From Bacillota bacterium (GTDB lineage: Bacteria; Bacillota; Clostridia; Christensenellales; Aristaeellaceae): 64,000 nt of DNA. The stretch spans positions 1 through 64,000 of the forward strand of contig JAEWSC010000056.1 in NCBI GenBank assembly GCA_023398575.1, given 5' to 3'. Made by a program: the position numbers and the translations under genes. A model generated the notes under the pieces. That model worked only from the letters and a program-made list of their open reading frames with translations, was not told the origin of the DNA and made no database searches. The first letter of the stretch is position 1, and each line of letters opens with the position of its first letter. Below are positions 1-9,155 of this stretch, piece after piece.

Positions 1-127
1 AAACCTCCTGTACCGCTCGGGTCGCTCCCCAGCGTTGCCCTACCCTGCGCAGGAGTAAAAGCGGTAGTAGTTTTTTCCCAACTTTCAGAAAGTATTCCAT
101 TTACACGGATTTTGCGACACTCCCTCA
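1..127. mobile_element. possible end of an IS256-family insertion sequence
   Basis: No convincing gene lies here. The stretch around 98-123 (TTACACGGATTTTGCGACAC followed by TCCC) has the look of an IS256-family terminus, which commonly pairs TTACAC with GACACTC separated by a short AT-rich run. The helicase reading frame becomes coding immediately inside this point, as if an element had inserted into the gene and removed its 5' half. Transposase sequence is not visible in the first 97 bases, and the other end lies outside the window. The call rests on terminus resemblance and on the position of the truncation, so it is tentative. Confidence 0.35.
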
Positions 128-2752
128 ATGGTCAAGAAGGCACTTGGGACTGATGACAACCATCTGGCTATACAACTCCTTGAGGACTATTTCCGTTGGC
201 TGACCAACCGACTAGATGGCCTTCAGAATGCCTATGCTATGCGTCTTGGCCGAAGCGGCTGTTATCAGATGCCAGTTGTCAGCTTTATTGTCTTCTTGCC
301 GATGAATCCTTGTGCTCGTTGGTATCAGTGTAGCCAGTGCGGGCGTATTACCACTTTCAATATTGGTGGCCATTGTGCCAACAGAAACTGCCCTGATGGA
401 CATCTTTCTCCTGTCGATTCCCAAGCACTAGGTGCAGGTAATCACTATATGAAGTTGTATCAGAAAAATGACTTCCGTTCGCTACTAATCCGCGAGCATA
501 CAGCACAATTAAGCCGGGAACGGGGAATGGAGTATCAACAACAGTTTGAGCAGAACCAGATCCACGCTCTTTCCTGCTCGACCACCTTTGAAATGGGGGT
601 GGATGTGGGTGATTTGGAAACCGTTTTTCTTAGGAACGTTCCACCAAGCGCCGCCAATTATGCCCAGCGAGCCGGCCGTGCGGGCCGCAGCCGGAATGCA
701 GCCGCCTACGCGTTGACATACGCTAAACTATCCTCCCATGACTTCTATTATTATAATGACCCTAGAGAGTTGATCGCAGGCACGGTTCAGCCACCCATCT
801 TCAAGCTTGATAACCGCAAGGTGGTCACACGCCATATCAACGCTGTGGTGCTCAGCTACTTTTTCCGTACCTGTGAAGGCTGGTATGGTGAGGGGGGTAA
901 TTCAAAGCATTTTTTAGAGGACGGCGGACTCGATGCATTGCGTTCCATGCTCGCGGGCAGACCGGAGGATCTGACGTCGTCTCTGTTGGCGGCCTTTGGC
1001 CAAACACCTTGCGAAGGCGTCCATATAGATTCTTATGATTGGGCTGAAGCGTTGACTGGAGAAGATGGAATTCTTACTAAAGCAGTTAAAACTCACGCCA
1101 AAGTGATAGATGAATACAATGCTGCCATCCAAGATGCAGTGCGAAAAGGGCAAGCCAAGGATTTTAGTTGGGCTGCGACGCTAACCGGCCGTATGGATAG
1201 GTATCGTAATGTTCAAATGATCGACTTCCTCGCCTGTGAAAACATCCTTCCGAAATATGGCTTCCCGGTGGATACGGCGGAGCTGTATAAAAATGGCGAG
1301 ATCTACGCTGATGCAAATAAATCGCTCAAGCTGCAGCGCGACCTGAAAACAGCCATTTCAGAATATTCACCGGGTGCCAAGGTCATTGCCGATGGTCGAA
1401 TGTACACAAGCCGGTATATTCGCAAGGAACATATAAAAGGCGGTGAATACGGCTACGATTATTCCTATGTATGTCAATGCAATTGTGGGACATGGAACTA
1501 TCAACAGATTAGGCCTACCACGCTTCGAACATGTGTGGATTGTGGTCGAACGCTGAACGGCAGGTGGGAGGAAGCTATCCAGCCAAAGGCAGGCTTCATC
1601 GCCCAATCCGATGATGAGGATGTGCCAATGCATCGGCCGGAAAAGCTTCATCGCAGCGACGATTCCTACATAGGGGATGGGAATGAAATAAGCGCCTTTA
1701 CAATGCCTATGGGCAGAGAGCAAATCATCCTTCGCTCCAGCGAAAACGATATAATCATGGTGACATCAAGTACGGATATTTATGTATGTAAATTATGCGG
1801 CCTTGCTTATGGAAAAACTGATGTACTGCGTAAACCTGATGGCAAAAAAGATAAAGATGCTACGCTTTCTAGAGAGAGCAGACAGAGCTATATCGATATG
1901 GCCGCATCTCATCAAAATGAACGGCGGACGGATTGTCCAAACCAACGCCTGAGCCGTGTGCGCCTAAACCATACCTACAGGACGGATGTGGTAAGACTGG
2001 AATGGTCTCGTGTTTTTGAGAATGTCGATCAGGCCTATTCTGTGTTGTTTGCCGTGCTAAGCGCGCTGGGAACGGCTTTACAAGTTGAACAAGGTGATAT
2101 TGGGGGATGCTTGAAAACAGGAGCAAACGGAACAACATCATTGGTTTTATATGATACAGTGGCAGGCGGAGCCGGGCATGTCCGGCGGTTACTATCTGAT
2201 GAAGGCAATGTGCTGCGATTGGTGCTTGAAAAGGCATACAATACCGTTTCCGCCTGCAAATGCGATAATTCGTGCTACTCCTGCTTACGCACATATTTTA
2301 ATCAAAAATTCCATGACCAGCTAAATCGGAAAGCTGCCGCAAGATATCTTTCCTTATACCTAAGTAGTGAGGAAGCCGAGAATGATCTGCCCAGCTCCCC
2401 GTTAAATTTATCCTACTCAGGTGGGCTGGATCTTGCGGGGAAAGCCTATTCCTCTGTATGGGAGTACATTCGGGATGATGTCCCCAAGGTTGATCAATAC
2501 CTTGTTGATGAGATGATGCGGTTATCCTTTTCCAATCCCTGCGGTATGCTGCTATATGGATGCACTGCTCACATAGGGGAAAAACATAGGACAGTTTCTC
2601 CTTTGCTTGCTTGGCCTGAGCAGAAAGTGATGCTGTTTACGGCAGATCAAGAGGATGAGTGGATGGCATGCAACTCCTGTGATTGGACTTGCTTTTTGCT
2701 AAATAGCACATTTAGGGCAGATGCATTTCGTGAGCAGATACAGGAGGTATGA
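128..2752 (+). CDS. N-terminally truncated DEAD/DEAH-type helicase with C-terminal DUF1998 domain
   Basis: This is the C-terminal part of a superfamily 2 helicase. Visible elements are a zinc ribbon (C68, C71, C83, C88), helicase motif V (STTFEMGVDVGDL, about 151-163) and motif VI (QRAGRAGR, 180-187). A second Cys cluster lies around residues 455-475. Near residues 715-725 is the CxC-x3-C-x2-C cluster typical of DUF1998, followed by the Arg/Lys-rich stretch seen in MrfA/YprA and DISARM-associated proteins. Walker A and the DEAH box are absent, although relatives have an upstream RecA domain. ATG 128 has no ribosome binding site, and the upstream frame has stops at 56 and 67-72. The gene is therefore probably a disrupted fragment. 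It ends in an ATGA overlap with the NERD helicase gene, so the two were one operon. Such pairs occur in defence islands (known context), but loss of the motor domain makes activity doubtful. Confidence 0.75.
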   Translation: MVKKALGTDDNHLAIQLLEDYFRWLTNRLDGLQNAYAMRLGRSGCYQMPVVSFIVFLPMNPCARWYQCSQCGRITTFNIGGHCANRNCPDGHLSPVDSQALGAGNHYMKLYQKNDFRSLLIREHTAQLSRERGMEYQQQFEQNQIHALSCSTTFEMGVDVGDLETVFLRNVPPSAANYAQRAGRAGRSRNAAAYALTYAKLSSHDFYYYNDPRELIAGTVQPPIFKLDNRKVVTRHINAVVLSYFFRTCEGWYGEGGNSKHFLEDGGLDALRSMLAGRPEDLTSSLLAAFGQTPCEGVHIDSYDWAEALTGEDGILTKAVKTHAKVIDEYNAAIQDAVRKGQAKDFSWAATLTGRMDRYRNVQMIDFLACENILPKYGFPVDTAELYKNGEIYADANKSLKLQRDLKTAISEYSPGAKVIADGRMYTSRYIRKEHIKGGEYGYDYSYVCQCNCGTWNYQQIRPTTLRTCVDCGRTLNGRWEEAIQPKAGFIAQSDDEDVPMHRPEKLHRSDDSYIGDGNEISAFTMPMGREQIILRSSENDIIMVTSSTDIYVCKLCGLAYGKTDVLRKPDGKKDKDATLSRESRQSYIDMAASHQNERRTDCPNQRLSRVRLNHTYRTDVVRLEWSRVFENVDQAYSVLFAVLSALGTALQVEQGDIGGCLKTGANGTTSLVLYDTVAGGAGHVRRLLSDEGNVLRLVLEKAYNTVSACKCDNSCYSCLRTYFNQKFHDQLNRKAAARYLSLYLSSEEAENDLPSSPLNLSYSGGLDLAGKAYSSVWEYIRDDVPKVDQYLVDEMMRLSFSNPCGMLLYGCTAHIGEKHRTVSPLLAWPEQKVMLFTADQEDEWMACNSCDWTCFLLNSTFRADAFREQIQEV

Positions 2753-2754
2753 CC

Positions 2755-4452
2755 ATGGCTAATATGATGCCTCATGCCCCGCGGGAGTTTGATCCACTAA
2801 GCCGGGAAGGTGAAATGTTTGCTGCGCTTTCACAACTGCCCGATGACTACTCCGTGCTGCATTCCTTCCATATCGTCGTGCGACAGGGCCAAACAATCCG
2901 AGAAAGCGAAACGGATTTTATTGTGTTTCATCCTATAAAAGGAATCCTGTGCATTGAGGCCAAGGCAGGCAAAGTCTTTTGCAGGAATGCAATTTGGTAT
3001 TATGGAAGCGGCCGTGAGATGCCACATGGCGGTCCTTACCACCAAGTCAACCGAAACAAATGGGCTTTGAGTAAATACATGCAAAATCATGGGATGCAAG
3101 ACATATGCCGAAAGATCCGCATTCAACAGGCCGTCTGGTTCCCATCCATTTCAGACCAGGATCTTCAAGGTATATCCTTTCCGCCTGATGCTGAGCGCTC
3201 GCTTACTATGACTGCATCTGATTTACTAGATCCACAACGAGCTATCGACCGCATCCTGAGCCTGCATCAGGGTAATGCCACAAATCAGCCTCTCACAGAA
3301 CAGGAGAGCAGGCGGGTTCTATATGATGCTCTCTGCCCAAGCCTTCAGTTGATTCCATCGCTAGCTGCAGACCGGGAGGCTAGCCACGCGCGCTTTCACA
3401 GGCTTATCCAAGAGCAGAGCCGTTTGCTGGATTATCTAGAAGACCAATCAACCGCTGTAATCAATGGTGCTGCCGGAACAGGAAAAACGATGATTGCCGA
3501 GGAGAAAGCACGACGTCATGCCACAAAGGGCGAACGCGTTTTGTTCCTTTGCTTCAATAGTTTCTTGCGCGATCACCTTGCCGCAGTACACCCAAATCCA
3601 TACATTGATTATTTCACCATTGACAAATATGCTTGTTCCGAATGTCGCACCCCATTGGCAGATTTTCAGCTGCTTAGGCAAGTGATCGAAAATGAATATG
3701 TTAATATGACCTTCCCTTACAAGCATATTATTATTGATGAAGGCCAGGACTTTGGCCAGGACCGTATTGAGGAATCCGGTTTGATTGAGTTACTGGAGAG
3801 TATTGTTCTGGATGAAGCTTACAATGGGACTTTCTACTTATTTTATGACCGAAACCAAATGGTTCAAAGCCGGTCCGTTCCTAGTTATATTGCAAATGCT
3901 GATTGTCGGCTTACATTATACAGAAATTGTCGAAATACAGACAATATTGCTCGCACGACTTCTAGATTACTTGGTCAGCAGATCAATCCTAAAATGCTAG
4001 AAGGTAGTGTACGGGGCGTATTGCCCGAAGGCTATATTGTTCAGGATGAGTCGGCGGAACTTGAAAGGCTCAATATCGCCATAGACCGCATAAAAGATAT
4101 CGGTATCAGTGATATCGTCATTCTCACCTGCAAAACCGAATCTTCCAGCTTTCTTTCGGGTAGCAAGTCTTCGGGCCGTTACCGCGGCTTGTTGTTTACA
4201 ACCGTTCGCAAGTTCAAAGGGCTGGAGGCAGACGCGGTCATCCTTATTGACATTGATCAGTCTGCTTTCGAACGTGATAATGTACGGCTTCTTTATGTTG
4301 GTGCCTCTCGTGCCAGACTTCACCTTGTATGTATTTGTAAACTGGATGATCAGGAGTGCAGGGCCATCTGTGAGACATTTGCTTTCAGTCCGCAAACGCG
4401 TAACCCCAAAAAGGCTCTAATGGCGTCTTTTAGCGTGTTTTATACGCAGTAG
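2755..4452 (+). CDS. NERD nuclease-related domain fused to UvrD-like helicase
   Basis: About 565 residues. The N-terminal 150 residues match a NERD domain: the core ESETDFIVF followed by GILCIEAKAG supplies the D...ExK nuclease-like signature. The C-terminal half is a superfamily 1 (UvrD/Rep-like) helicase. Walker A is NGAAGTGKT near residue 240, the DEGQD Walker B motif follows near 330, and the C-terminal motif LLYVGASRARLHLV is intact. The preferred start is ATG 2755, seven bases after GGAGG (2743-2747); ATG 2749 lies almost on the ribosome binding site. The gene overlaps the end of the DUF1998 helicase and would form a nuclease-helicase pair acting on DNA. A role in defence or DNA processing is inferred from domains and neighbours. 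Unlike its partner, this gene looks complete. Confidence 0.85.
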   Translation: MANMMPHAPREFDPLSREGEMFAALSQLPDDYSVLHSFHIVVRQGQTIRESETDFIVFHPIKGILCIEAKAGKVFCRNAIWYYGSGREMPHGGPYHQVNRNKWALSKYMQNHGMQDICRKIRIQQAVWFPSISDQDLQGISFPPDAERSLTMTASDLLDPQRAIDRILSLHQGNATNQPLTEQESRRVLYDALCPSLQLIPSLAADREASHARFHRLIQEQSRLLDYLEDQSTAVINGAAGTGKTMIAEEKARRHATKGERVLFLCFNSFLRDHLAAVHPNPYIDYFTIDKYACSECRTPLADFQLLRQVIENEYVNMTFPYKHIIIDEGQDFGQDRIEESGLIELLESIVLDEAYNGTFYLFYDRNQMVQSRSVPSYIANADCRLTLYRNCRNTDNIARTTSRLLGQQINPKMLEGSVRGVLPEGYIVQDESAELERLNIAIDRIKDIGISDIVILTCKTESSSFLSGSKSSGRYRGLLFTTVRKFKGLEADAVILIDIDQSAFERDNVRLLYVGASRARLHLVCICKLDDQECRAICETFAFSPQTRNPKKALMASFSVFYTQ

Positions 4453-4565
4453 CTAATCCCGATTTCTTTCGATATAGACTAGTCCTTAATGAATCATGTG
4501 TTTCTTTCTAGATCACTACTTTGGCTGAACCTTGCCGCCAATGCGCGTACCATTAGTTATTCATG

Positions 4566-6329
4566 TTAATATTTTATCCCAATCGATCTTTTCTCATTCG
4601 ATTCTGTTCTTTCCAACTCCGCTACTATTGCTCCCATATTTCTAAACCGATCAAGATCTGCCGAATCCAGCTCTTCTGTGTTTACTGAGATGAAGTACTG
4701 ACCTCTATGTCTCTGCTTAAGGTATTTGTCAATAGAAACTAGCATATCTCCTTTTATCGAGGGTGCGGGCTTACTATAAGATCCATCATGTACCAAAAAA
4801 AGCAAAGGATTGTGATTATCAACTCGGTTGAGTAGTAGCGATATGTCAAACATATTTATTTTCATCAGGAATCTTCCATAAGCACCCTCATCTGGCAGGG
4901 AGCAAGTAATTTTTATGCGACCAGTATTTGCACGCATATTAGTCTTATCTTCAAAAACATAATCCAAATCACCCATTTCCTTATATGCAATGTTATTGAG
5001 ATTATGATAATGCTGTATTATATTGTTTATAGTCTTATCATATGATGCGAAATCACTATGGAGTGCAGTAGCCATTTCTTCAAGATGATCAGTTTCACTA
5101 CGAATCGCTTCCTCGATGGATTTCCTTTTTTCATACTGTTCAATTTTGAATAAGTACGTTGCAACTAGCTGATACTTCTCATTCAGTTTCTTACTAATAT
5201 CTCGTAAATCAACGCCGACTTCGGTGTTGCGCATGAACTCAGTACATGACGACAATTCTTCTAAACAGGCATTGCGTTCCACATATAAACTGCCGAGTTT
5301 CCCTGAAATTGAAGAAATCTGTTCTCTGAAGTATTGCCCTCTATTTGCAGTCATGTAATCATAAAAAGATGCCATATCATCATAGTTTTTTGATAATTTG
5401 TCAGGAAAGTACCCTAATAACTGTGAGTAGAACGACTTCAGATCTATGATCTCCTTCGCCTTTTTCACATTCTCATCTAGGTTGGATATGCTCTTTGCAT
5501 GTTGCTCTTTTGCATGCTCAAGAATATGAATATCACGAAGAACTATTTCTAATCTATTCTTTATAGATGCATACTTCACATTATCAAACGAAATTTTACC
5601 GCTTATATCTGCAGTGGTTAACATTTGATTAAGGCTTTTTATTTCCTCTAGTGTATCCGTATGCTGTTGTTTTATCGTCTTGATCTCTTTTCCTATTGCT
5701 TTTATGTCCTTTAGCTGATTTTGAAGGTCTTTTAATCTGCTCTTAATAGCACCTAGTTTCAACTCATAATCTGTTGGTAGTAGTGAAAGGAAATTTAGGA
5801 TTTTACTGTTCTGTACAGCATTCCGCCCCGAAAGCGTGATACCTTGAAATCCCGTCTTTTCATCACGCATTAAGTATTCCCTTATTGATGCAAATGAAGG
5901 TGCTTTATGCTGAAGTCCAAAGCTGCCACCTAAAGCAAGGTTTTCAATATATTCACGATAATTACTACTTTCATACATATCCCATAAATCTAAACGGAAT
6001 AACAATTTGCCTGAAGCGATAGTATATCCATAAGTGTCATCATACAAAATCCTACCTAGTTTCAGTGCAAAACCATTTATCTCAATATCGAGCGCAACAA
6101 ATATATTATGCTTTGCTAAAGCTGGTTTATCTTTAAAGCACTTGGGGAGTGAAGCCCCTAGACAATATCTAATGCACTCTATTATAGCAGTTTTCCCTAC
6201 GCCATTTGTTTCATCACTTTCCAGACTCTTTTGACCTAAAATCACATTTAGACCAGATTCGTTAAATCTAAAATCTCTGTATACTTTTTCATCTGCCAAG
6301 TTCAGTATAGTGAGACCTTTTAGTTTCAC
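4566..6329 (-). CDS. SMC-like ABC ATPase (DUF2326 type), ABC-3C system
   Basis: 587 residues. The N-terminus carries a divergent Walker A (NGVGKTAIIECIRYCLG, residues 42-58). A long coiled-coil-forming middle (about 195-420) is rich in Lys, Glu, Leu and Gln. The Walker B-like strand PLLFLVHDGS lies near residue 500. This head/coil/head order is that of RecN/SMC-related ATPases of the DUF2326 family. Start is GTG 6329, overlapping the TGA of the preceding gene by four bases (GTGA), with AAGGAG upstream. It is the last gene of a three-gene minus-strand operon and faces the NERD helicase tail-to-tail. In ABC three-component systems the ATPase is thought to sense a nucleic-acid or phage cue and license the effector (family-level proposal). 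Assignment to that class rests on the ATPase type plus the two partners. Confidence 0.82.
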   Translation of the reverse strand: MKLKGLTILNLADEKVYRDFRFNESGLNVILGQKSLESDETNGVGKTAIIECIRYCLGASLPKCFKDKPALAKHNIFVALDIEINGFALKLGRILYDDTYGYTIASGKLLFRLDLWDMYESSNYREYIENLALGGSFGLQHKAPSFASIREYLMRDEKTGFQGITLSGRNAVQNSKILNFLSLLPTDYELKLGAIKSRLKDLQNQLKDIKAIGKEIKTIKQQHTDTLEEIKSLNQMLTTADISGKISFDNVKYASIKNRLEIVLRDIHILEHAKEQHAKSISNLDENVKKAKEIIDLKSFYSQLLGYFPDKLSKNYDDMASFYDYMTANRGQYFREQISSISGKLGSLYVERNACLEELSSCTEFMRNTEVGVDLRDISKKLNEKYQLVATYLFKIEQYEKRKSIEEAIRSETDHLEEMATALHSDFASYDKTINNIIQHYHNLNNIAYKEMGDLDYVFEDKTNMRANTGRIKITCSLPDEGAYGRFLMKINMFDISLLLNRVDNHNPLLFLVHDGSYSKPAPSIKGDMLVSIDKYLKQRHRGQYFISVNTEELDSADLDRFRNMGAIVAELERTESNEKRSIGIKY

Positions 6330-6574
6330 TTCTTATCACTCCTTTTAATAAGACCGGAGTCAACATCAATGAGTCCAATCACATATAGAAAAAGTAAAGA
6401 GAGAGAGGTAACCTTTTCATATTCTAGAGATTCATTAAGTGCAAATTTTCTATTTATAGCATTAAAAACTTTATCAACTGTTAATGGTTGATCAAGGCAG
6501 CTATAGATTGTCTTCGCGACATAAAGTACGTTTTCGTACTTTGAATGGTATTTTGAGATCAAAAAGAAATCCAT
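6326..6574 (-). CDS. ABC-3C middle component (small adaptor)
   Basis: 82 residues, beginning MDFFLISKYH. I chose ATG 6574 over the longer frame because AAGGAG lies seven bases upstream, inside the end of the metallophosphoesterase gene. The protein is mostly predicted helix, with a winged-helix-like pattern: a hydrophobic helix with TIYSC, then a central VDKVFNAI helix, then LSLLFLYVIGLID ending in a short basic tail. Size, position between effector and ATPase, and a four-base overlap with the ATPase gene all match the middle components of ABC three-component systems. These are small, fast-evolving and tie the effector to the ATPase. There is no catalytic motif. Sequence alone would not identify it; the call depends on its neighbours. 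Confidence 0.7.
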   Translation of the reverse strand: MDFFLISKYHSKYENVLYVAKTIYSCLDQPLTVDKVFNAINRKFALNESLEYEKVTSLSLLFLYVIGLIDVDSGLIKRSDKK

Positions 6575-6578
6575 ATGC

Positions 6579-7964
6579 CTACTCCTTGATGTCATCAAAG
6601 ATATCACAGCCATAAATAAGCCAAAAAACCAGAATTTTGATATAGTGTTTTAACCTTGGCTCAGGATATCGAAGTTTTTCTTGATATTTTTTAAAGATAC
6701 CACTTACAACGGCCTCCAATATTTGATTCCCAGTGCTATATAGATCGAAAGCATTGTTATACTCTGATATAACAACACCAACTATTATCAATTTGCATTC
6801 TGCAGGCATGAAAAGTGGACTTTCCATCACCTGATCTACAACTGGAAAGTAGACGGAGAGCTTTTCATATTGCCTAGAAACTGTGCTGCTACACTTCATA
6901 TTAGTGAATTTTTCGCTAACGTCTTTCATATAAAGTGTAGATGCGTTTTCTGGTGGCGCTTGAACATTTTTATGAAATTCTGCAATAAACCTGCGAAAAT
7001 CATCTTCATCCACCACATAATCACAATTGGACTCTGCATTGCTATTTGCCAAAGTAAGTTCAAGAACACCGTTAACTGCCTTTCTGCCCACACCTGTATT
7101 AACAACCCAAATATCCTTTTCATTATTCCAAATATAAAACGTCACTTTCGCTTTCATATCACTGTCATCAATTGTAACAATATTGAACCCTGGTTCTCCA
7201 TATCCATCTACAATACCAGCCCCGGCTACGATTTGAGGTATCTCTCGAAAGCCATCAGCATTTATCGCGTAGCCACTTTTATGTATATGTCCACAAAGAT
7301 ACATATTCACATCATGATCTTCAAATAGCGAAATCGTTTTTTCTTTGTCTTTTTTATACATACAATCTAATCCATGATGACCCATTGCTATATTGATTAC
7401 ATTTTTGCCATCTTTCGCATGTAGAGCATTGTACAACTTTTGTAAATTAATCTTTAAGTGACCTTCCTCGTCATCTCGCCCCGATGTAATAGCAGTATTT
7501 ATTAGAATAATATTGAAACCTTCACCAGCAAAAGACCAATGTATCAAATCTTGTGGAAAAGTGACGTTGACTATCTTATCATGAAAAGCAAAGAAGCTAT
7601 TTTGATCGGCCAGTAATTGTTTCTCCACATCATACGGAAAATCGTTAAAATCTTCATCTGCCTGAATTGTCTTCAGAATTGTTGTTCGTAGTGTAGACCT
7701 TGCTACATCATGATTACCAGGAACAATTAATATCCTGTCATGAGATAAACCACATTTACGCAACAAATTTTCAAGAAATAATAATAAGGGCTCGCCGTAA
7801 GGTGCATTTTGATACGTTAAATCTCCAGTAATGAGTATATATGAAATCGGGTCAATAACTGCTAACTCACCGATTTTTTTAATTAGTAAGTCTCGCATTC
7901 GAGAAGTGTTAAAGTTAGAATTGCAGAAATGAATATCTGAGAGGTGCAGAAAATTGCGTTTCAA
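6579..7964 (-). CDS. calcineurin-like metallophosphoesterase effector of an ABC-3C system
   Basis: 461 residues. The N-terminal 270 residues form a metallophosphoesterase with every metal-ligand motif: LSDIHF (D10, H12), GDLT (47-50), GNHD (83-86), GHHG (195-198) and CGHIH (224-228). Residues about 330-461 form a separate helical domain with no catalytic motif. This agrees with the C-terminal domain that joins diverse effectors to ABC three-component systems. Likely start is TTG 7964 (MKRNFLHLSD), with GAGAGGA about ten bases upstream; no ATG is close. It is the first gene of the operon, followed by the middle component (gap of four bases) and the ATPase. Calcineurin-like effectors hydrolyse phosphodiesters in nucleic acids or nucleotides; the substrate here is unknown. 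Function in defence is inferred from operon architecture. Confidence 0.85.
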   Translation of the reverse strand: MKRNFLHLSDIHFCNSNFNTSRMRDLLIKKIGELAVIDPISYILITGDLTYQNAPYGEPLLLFLENLLRKCGLSHDRILIVPGNHDVARSTLRTTILKTIQADEDFNDFPYDVEKQLLADQNSFFAFHDKIVNVTFPQDLIHWSFAGEGFNIILINTAITSGRDDEEGHLKINLQKLYNALHAKDGKNVINIAMGHHGLDCMYKKDKEKTISLFEDHDVNMYLCGHIHKSGYAINADGFREIPQIVAGAGIVDGYGEPGFNIVTIDDSDMKAKVTFYIWNNEKDIWVVNTGVGRKAVNGVLELTLANSNAESNCDYVVDEDDFRRFIAEFHKNVQAPPENASTLYMKDVSEKFTNMKCSSTVSRQYEKLSVYFPVVDQVMESPLFMPAECKLIIVGVVISEYNNAFDLYSTGNQILEAVVSGIFKKYQEKLRYPEPRLKHYIKILVFWLIYGCDIFDDIKE

Positions 7965-8040
7965 ATGAAAACAGTCCTCTCTCGTTCAAGTAAGTCAAAT
8001 GCACAGTCAACCCAATAATAGGCCAAATGACTTTACAGGA

Positions 8041-8069
8041 ATTATACCATTTACTGCTTAATTAGGAAA
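8041..8069 (-). promoter_or_regulatory. candidate promoter of the ABC-3C operon
   Basis: On the minus strand a perfect TATAAT (8046-8041) sits about 75 bases upstream of the TTG start of the metallophosphoesterase gene. The hexamer 17 bases further upstream (TTTCCT) is a poor -35. The rest of the 7965-8282 gap holds no gene I can support on either strand. Confidence 0.4.
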
Positions 8070-8282
8070 GAGAATCTTGGATTTTATTGGGGGAATTTGA
8101 TATTCATATCAATGTCGGATAACTATGTAAAAGCAACCCGTATATTAACTGTACACCATCACTCCAGTAGCCTACTAGATGGTATTATCAATCAATTCTT
8201 TGAATATGGTTTTAGAGAATGTCTTGAGTAGGCACGCTTATTTATTGTGATGCGCTATTTCACAATACTGAGCGTGGATCTT

Positions 8283-8810
8283 TCAATATAACTTTAGTAG
8301 AACTTCATATATGTGGTTATAGATAATATCAAGTGGCCTCTGTAATTCCTTTCTTGAATGTTTAAGATAATTGAGGTCAGATATATGATCACTAATCAAA
8401 GTCTCGTATTCTTTAAAAGTGCTACTTAAATAATCAATCTCCTTTTCGACACCAAGGAAAGAGGCACACTTCTTTGCTGTAGCCAATTTTAAATTCAGAC
8501 CTCGCAGACGCATTAAAAGTGATTCTTTTTCCGTGTTATCTTCTATTAAGTATGCATCACTAGATCCGACTATGGATTGGATATCTTCGAGAACCTTTTG
8601 AAAAATGTCTTTCTTCTTCCTTATATCTGAAAAGCGTTGGGTCAAATAGAACGAAACGCATACAGCTACTATAATCGTAACTATATTGAAAAATGACATC
8701 TCCCAGAACTTACTATTAGTATTGAAATTATATAAACCAATCCATATAAGTCCACCTACTACAGCAAAAACGAAGAAATATGAAACAATGGTAGAAGTCT
8801 TGTGACTCAT
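8283..8810 (-). CDS. two-helix membrane protein with cytoplasmic coiled-coil tail
   Basis: 175 residues from ATG 8810 (MSHKTS), which has AAAGGAGA seven bases upstream; the longer open frame to 8918 overlaps the preceding gene and is not needed. Two hydrophobic helices (about residues 9-27 and 38-57) form a hairpin. They are followed by a basic stretch (DIRKKKD) and a charged, mostly helical region of about 110 residues that could form a coiled coil. I recognise no domain. It is the third and last gene of a tight operon, four bases after the STAS-like gene. The sequence suggests a membrane anchor presenting a helical cytoplasmic domain to the two upstream signalling proteins. A pore-forming or membrane-damaging effector is an alternative that the small size and double helix would allow. 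Confidence 0.65.
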   Translation of the reverse strand: MSHKTSTIVSYFFVFAVVGGLIWIGLYNFNTNSKFWEMSFFNIVTIIVAVCVSFYLTQRFSDIRKKKDIFQKVLEDIQSIVGSSDAYLIEDNTEKESLLMRLRGLNLKLATAKKCASFLGVEKEIDYLSSTFKEYETLISDHISDLNYLKHSRKELQRPLDIIYNHIYEVLLKLY

Positions 8811-8814
8811 AGTT

Positions 8815-9141
8815 TCATCTCCTTTGAGTGTTAAGGGCTTCACGTATGTACATTTTGATTTTCGGTATAAGTGGAGGTTCTTCTTCCGATACGATCTCAA
8901 TATCGCTAATATCCTCATCTCCTAAATCTCGGACCAACCCTCCAAATGCTTCTTCCAAAAATGATGTGCCATAGCCATATCCACCATCCATAATTACAAT
9001 AAGCTTTTCTCCAGCAGTCTTTGCCTTAATGAAAGCGGGCCTTAATACAGTTTTTCTAAAGTCCTCGCCAGAATATGGACCCTCAACAATATATCTTCCT
9101 CCCGGCGTCTTGGTATATTCCTTCGCAATATTGATAGTCAT
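8815..9141 (-). CDS. STAS-like protein, DUF4325 family
   Basis: 108 residues from ATG 9141 (MTINIAKEYT). AGGAGG lies ten bases upstream and is built into the stop codon of the preceding gene. Family signatures are the N-terminal KTPGGRYIVEGPYSGEDF, the strand EKLIVIMDGGYGYG and the helix TSFLEEAFGGL, the region that in STAS folds carries the phosphorylatable or partner-contacting loop. STAS proteins act as anti-anti-sigma-type switches that bind GHKL kinases. The upstream neighbour encodes exactly such an ATPase, so a partner-switching pair is likely (inference). Gaps to neighbours are 15 and 4 bases, so the three genes are surely cotranscribed. The DUF4325 assignment is from remembered family features; the biological role is not known to me. 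Confidence 0.8.
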   Translation of the reverse strand: MTINIAKEYTKTPGGRYIVEGPYSGEDFRKTVLRPAFIKAKTAGEKLIVIMDGGYGYGTSFLEEAFGGLVRDLGDEDISDIEIVSEEEPPLIPKIKMYIREALNTQRR

Positions 9142-9155
9142 AGATAAACACCCTC

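Noticed and set aside
1..4452. DISARM system
   Set aside because: A DUF1998 helicase recalls DrmA/DrmB, but no methyltransferase or phospholipase-D gene is present and the partner is a NERD-UvrD protein.
8090..8280. Gene relic between the ABC-3C and GHKL operons
   Set aside because: All frames are interrupted by stops and no conserved motif could be read.
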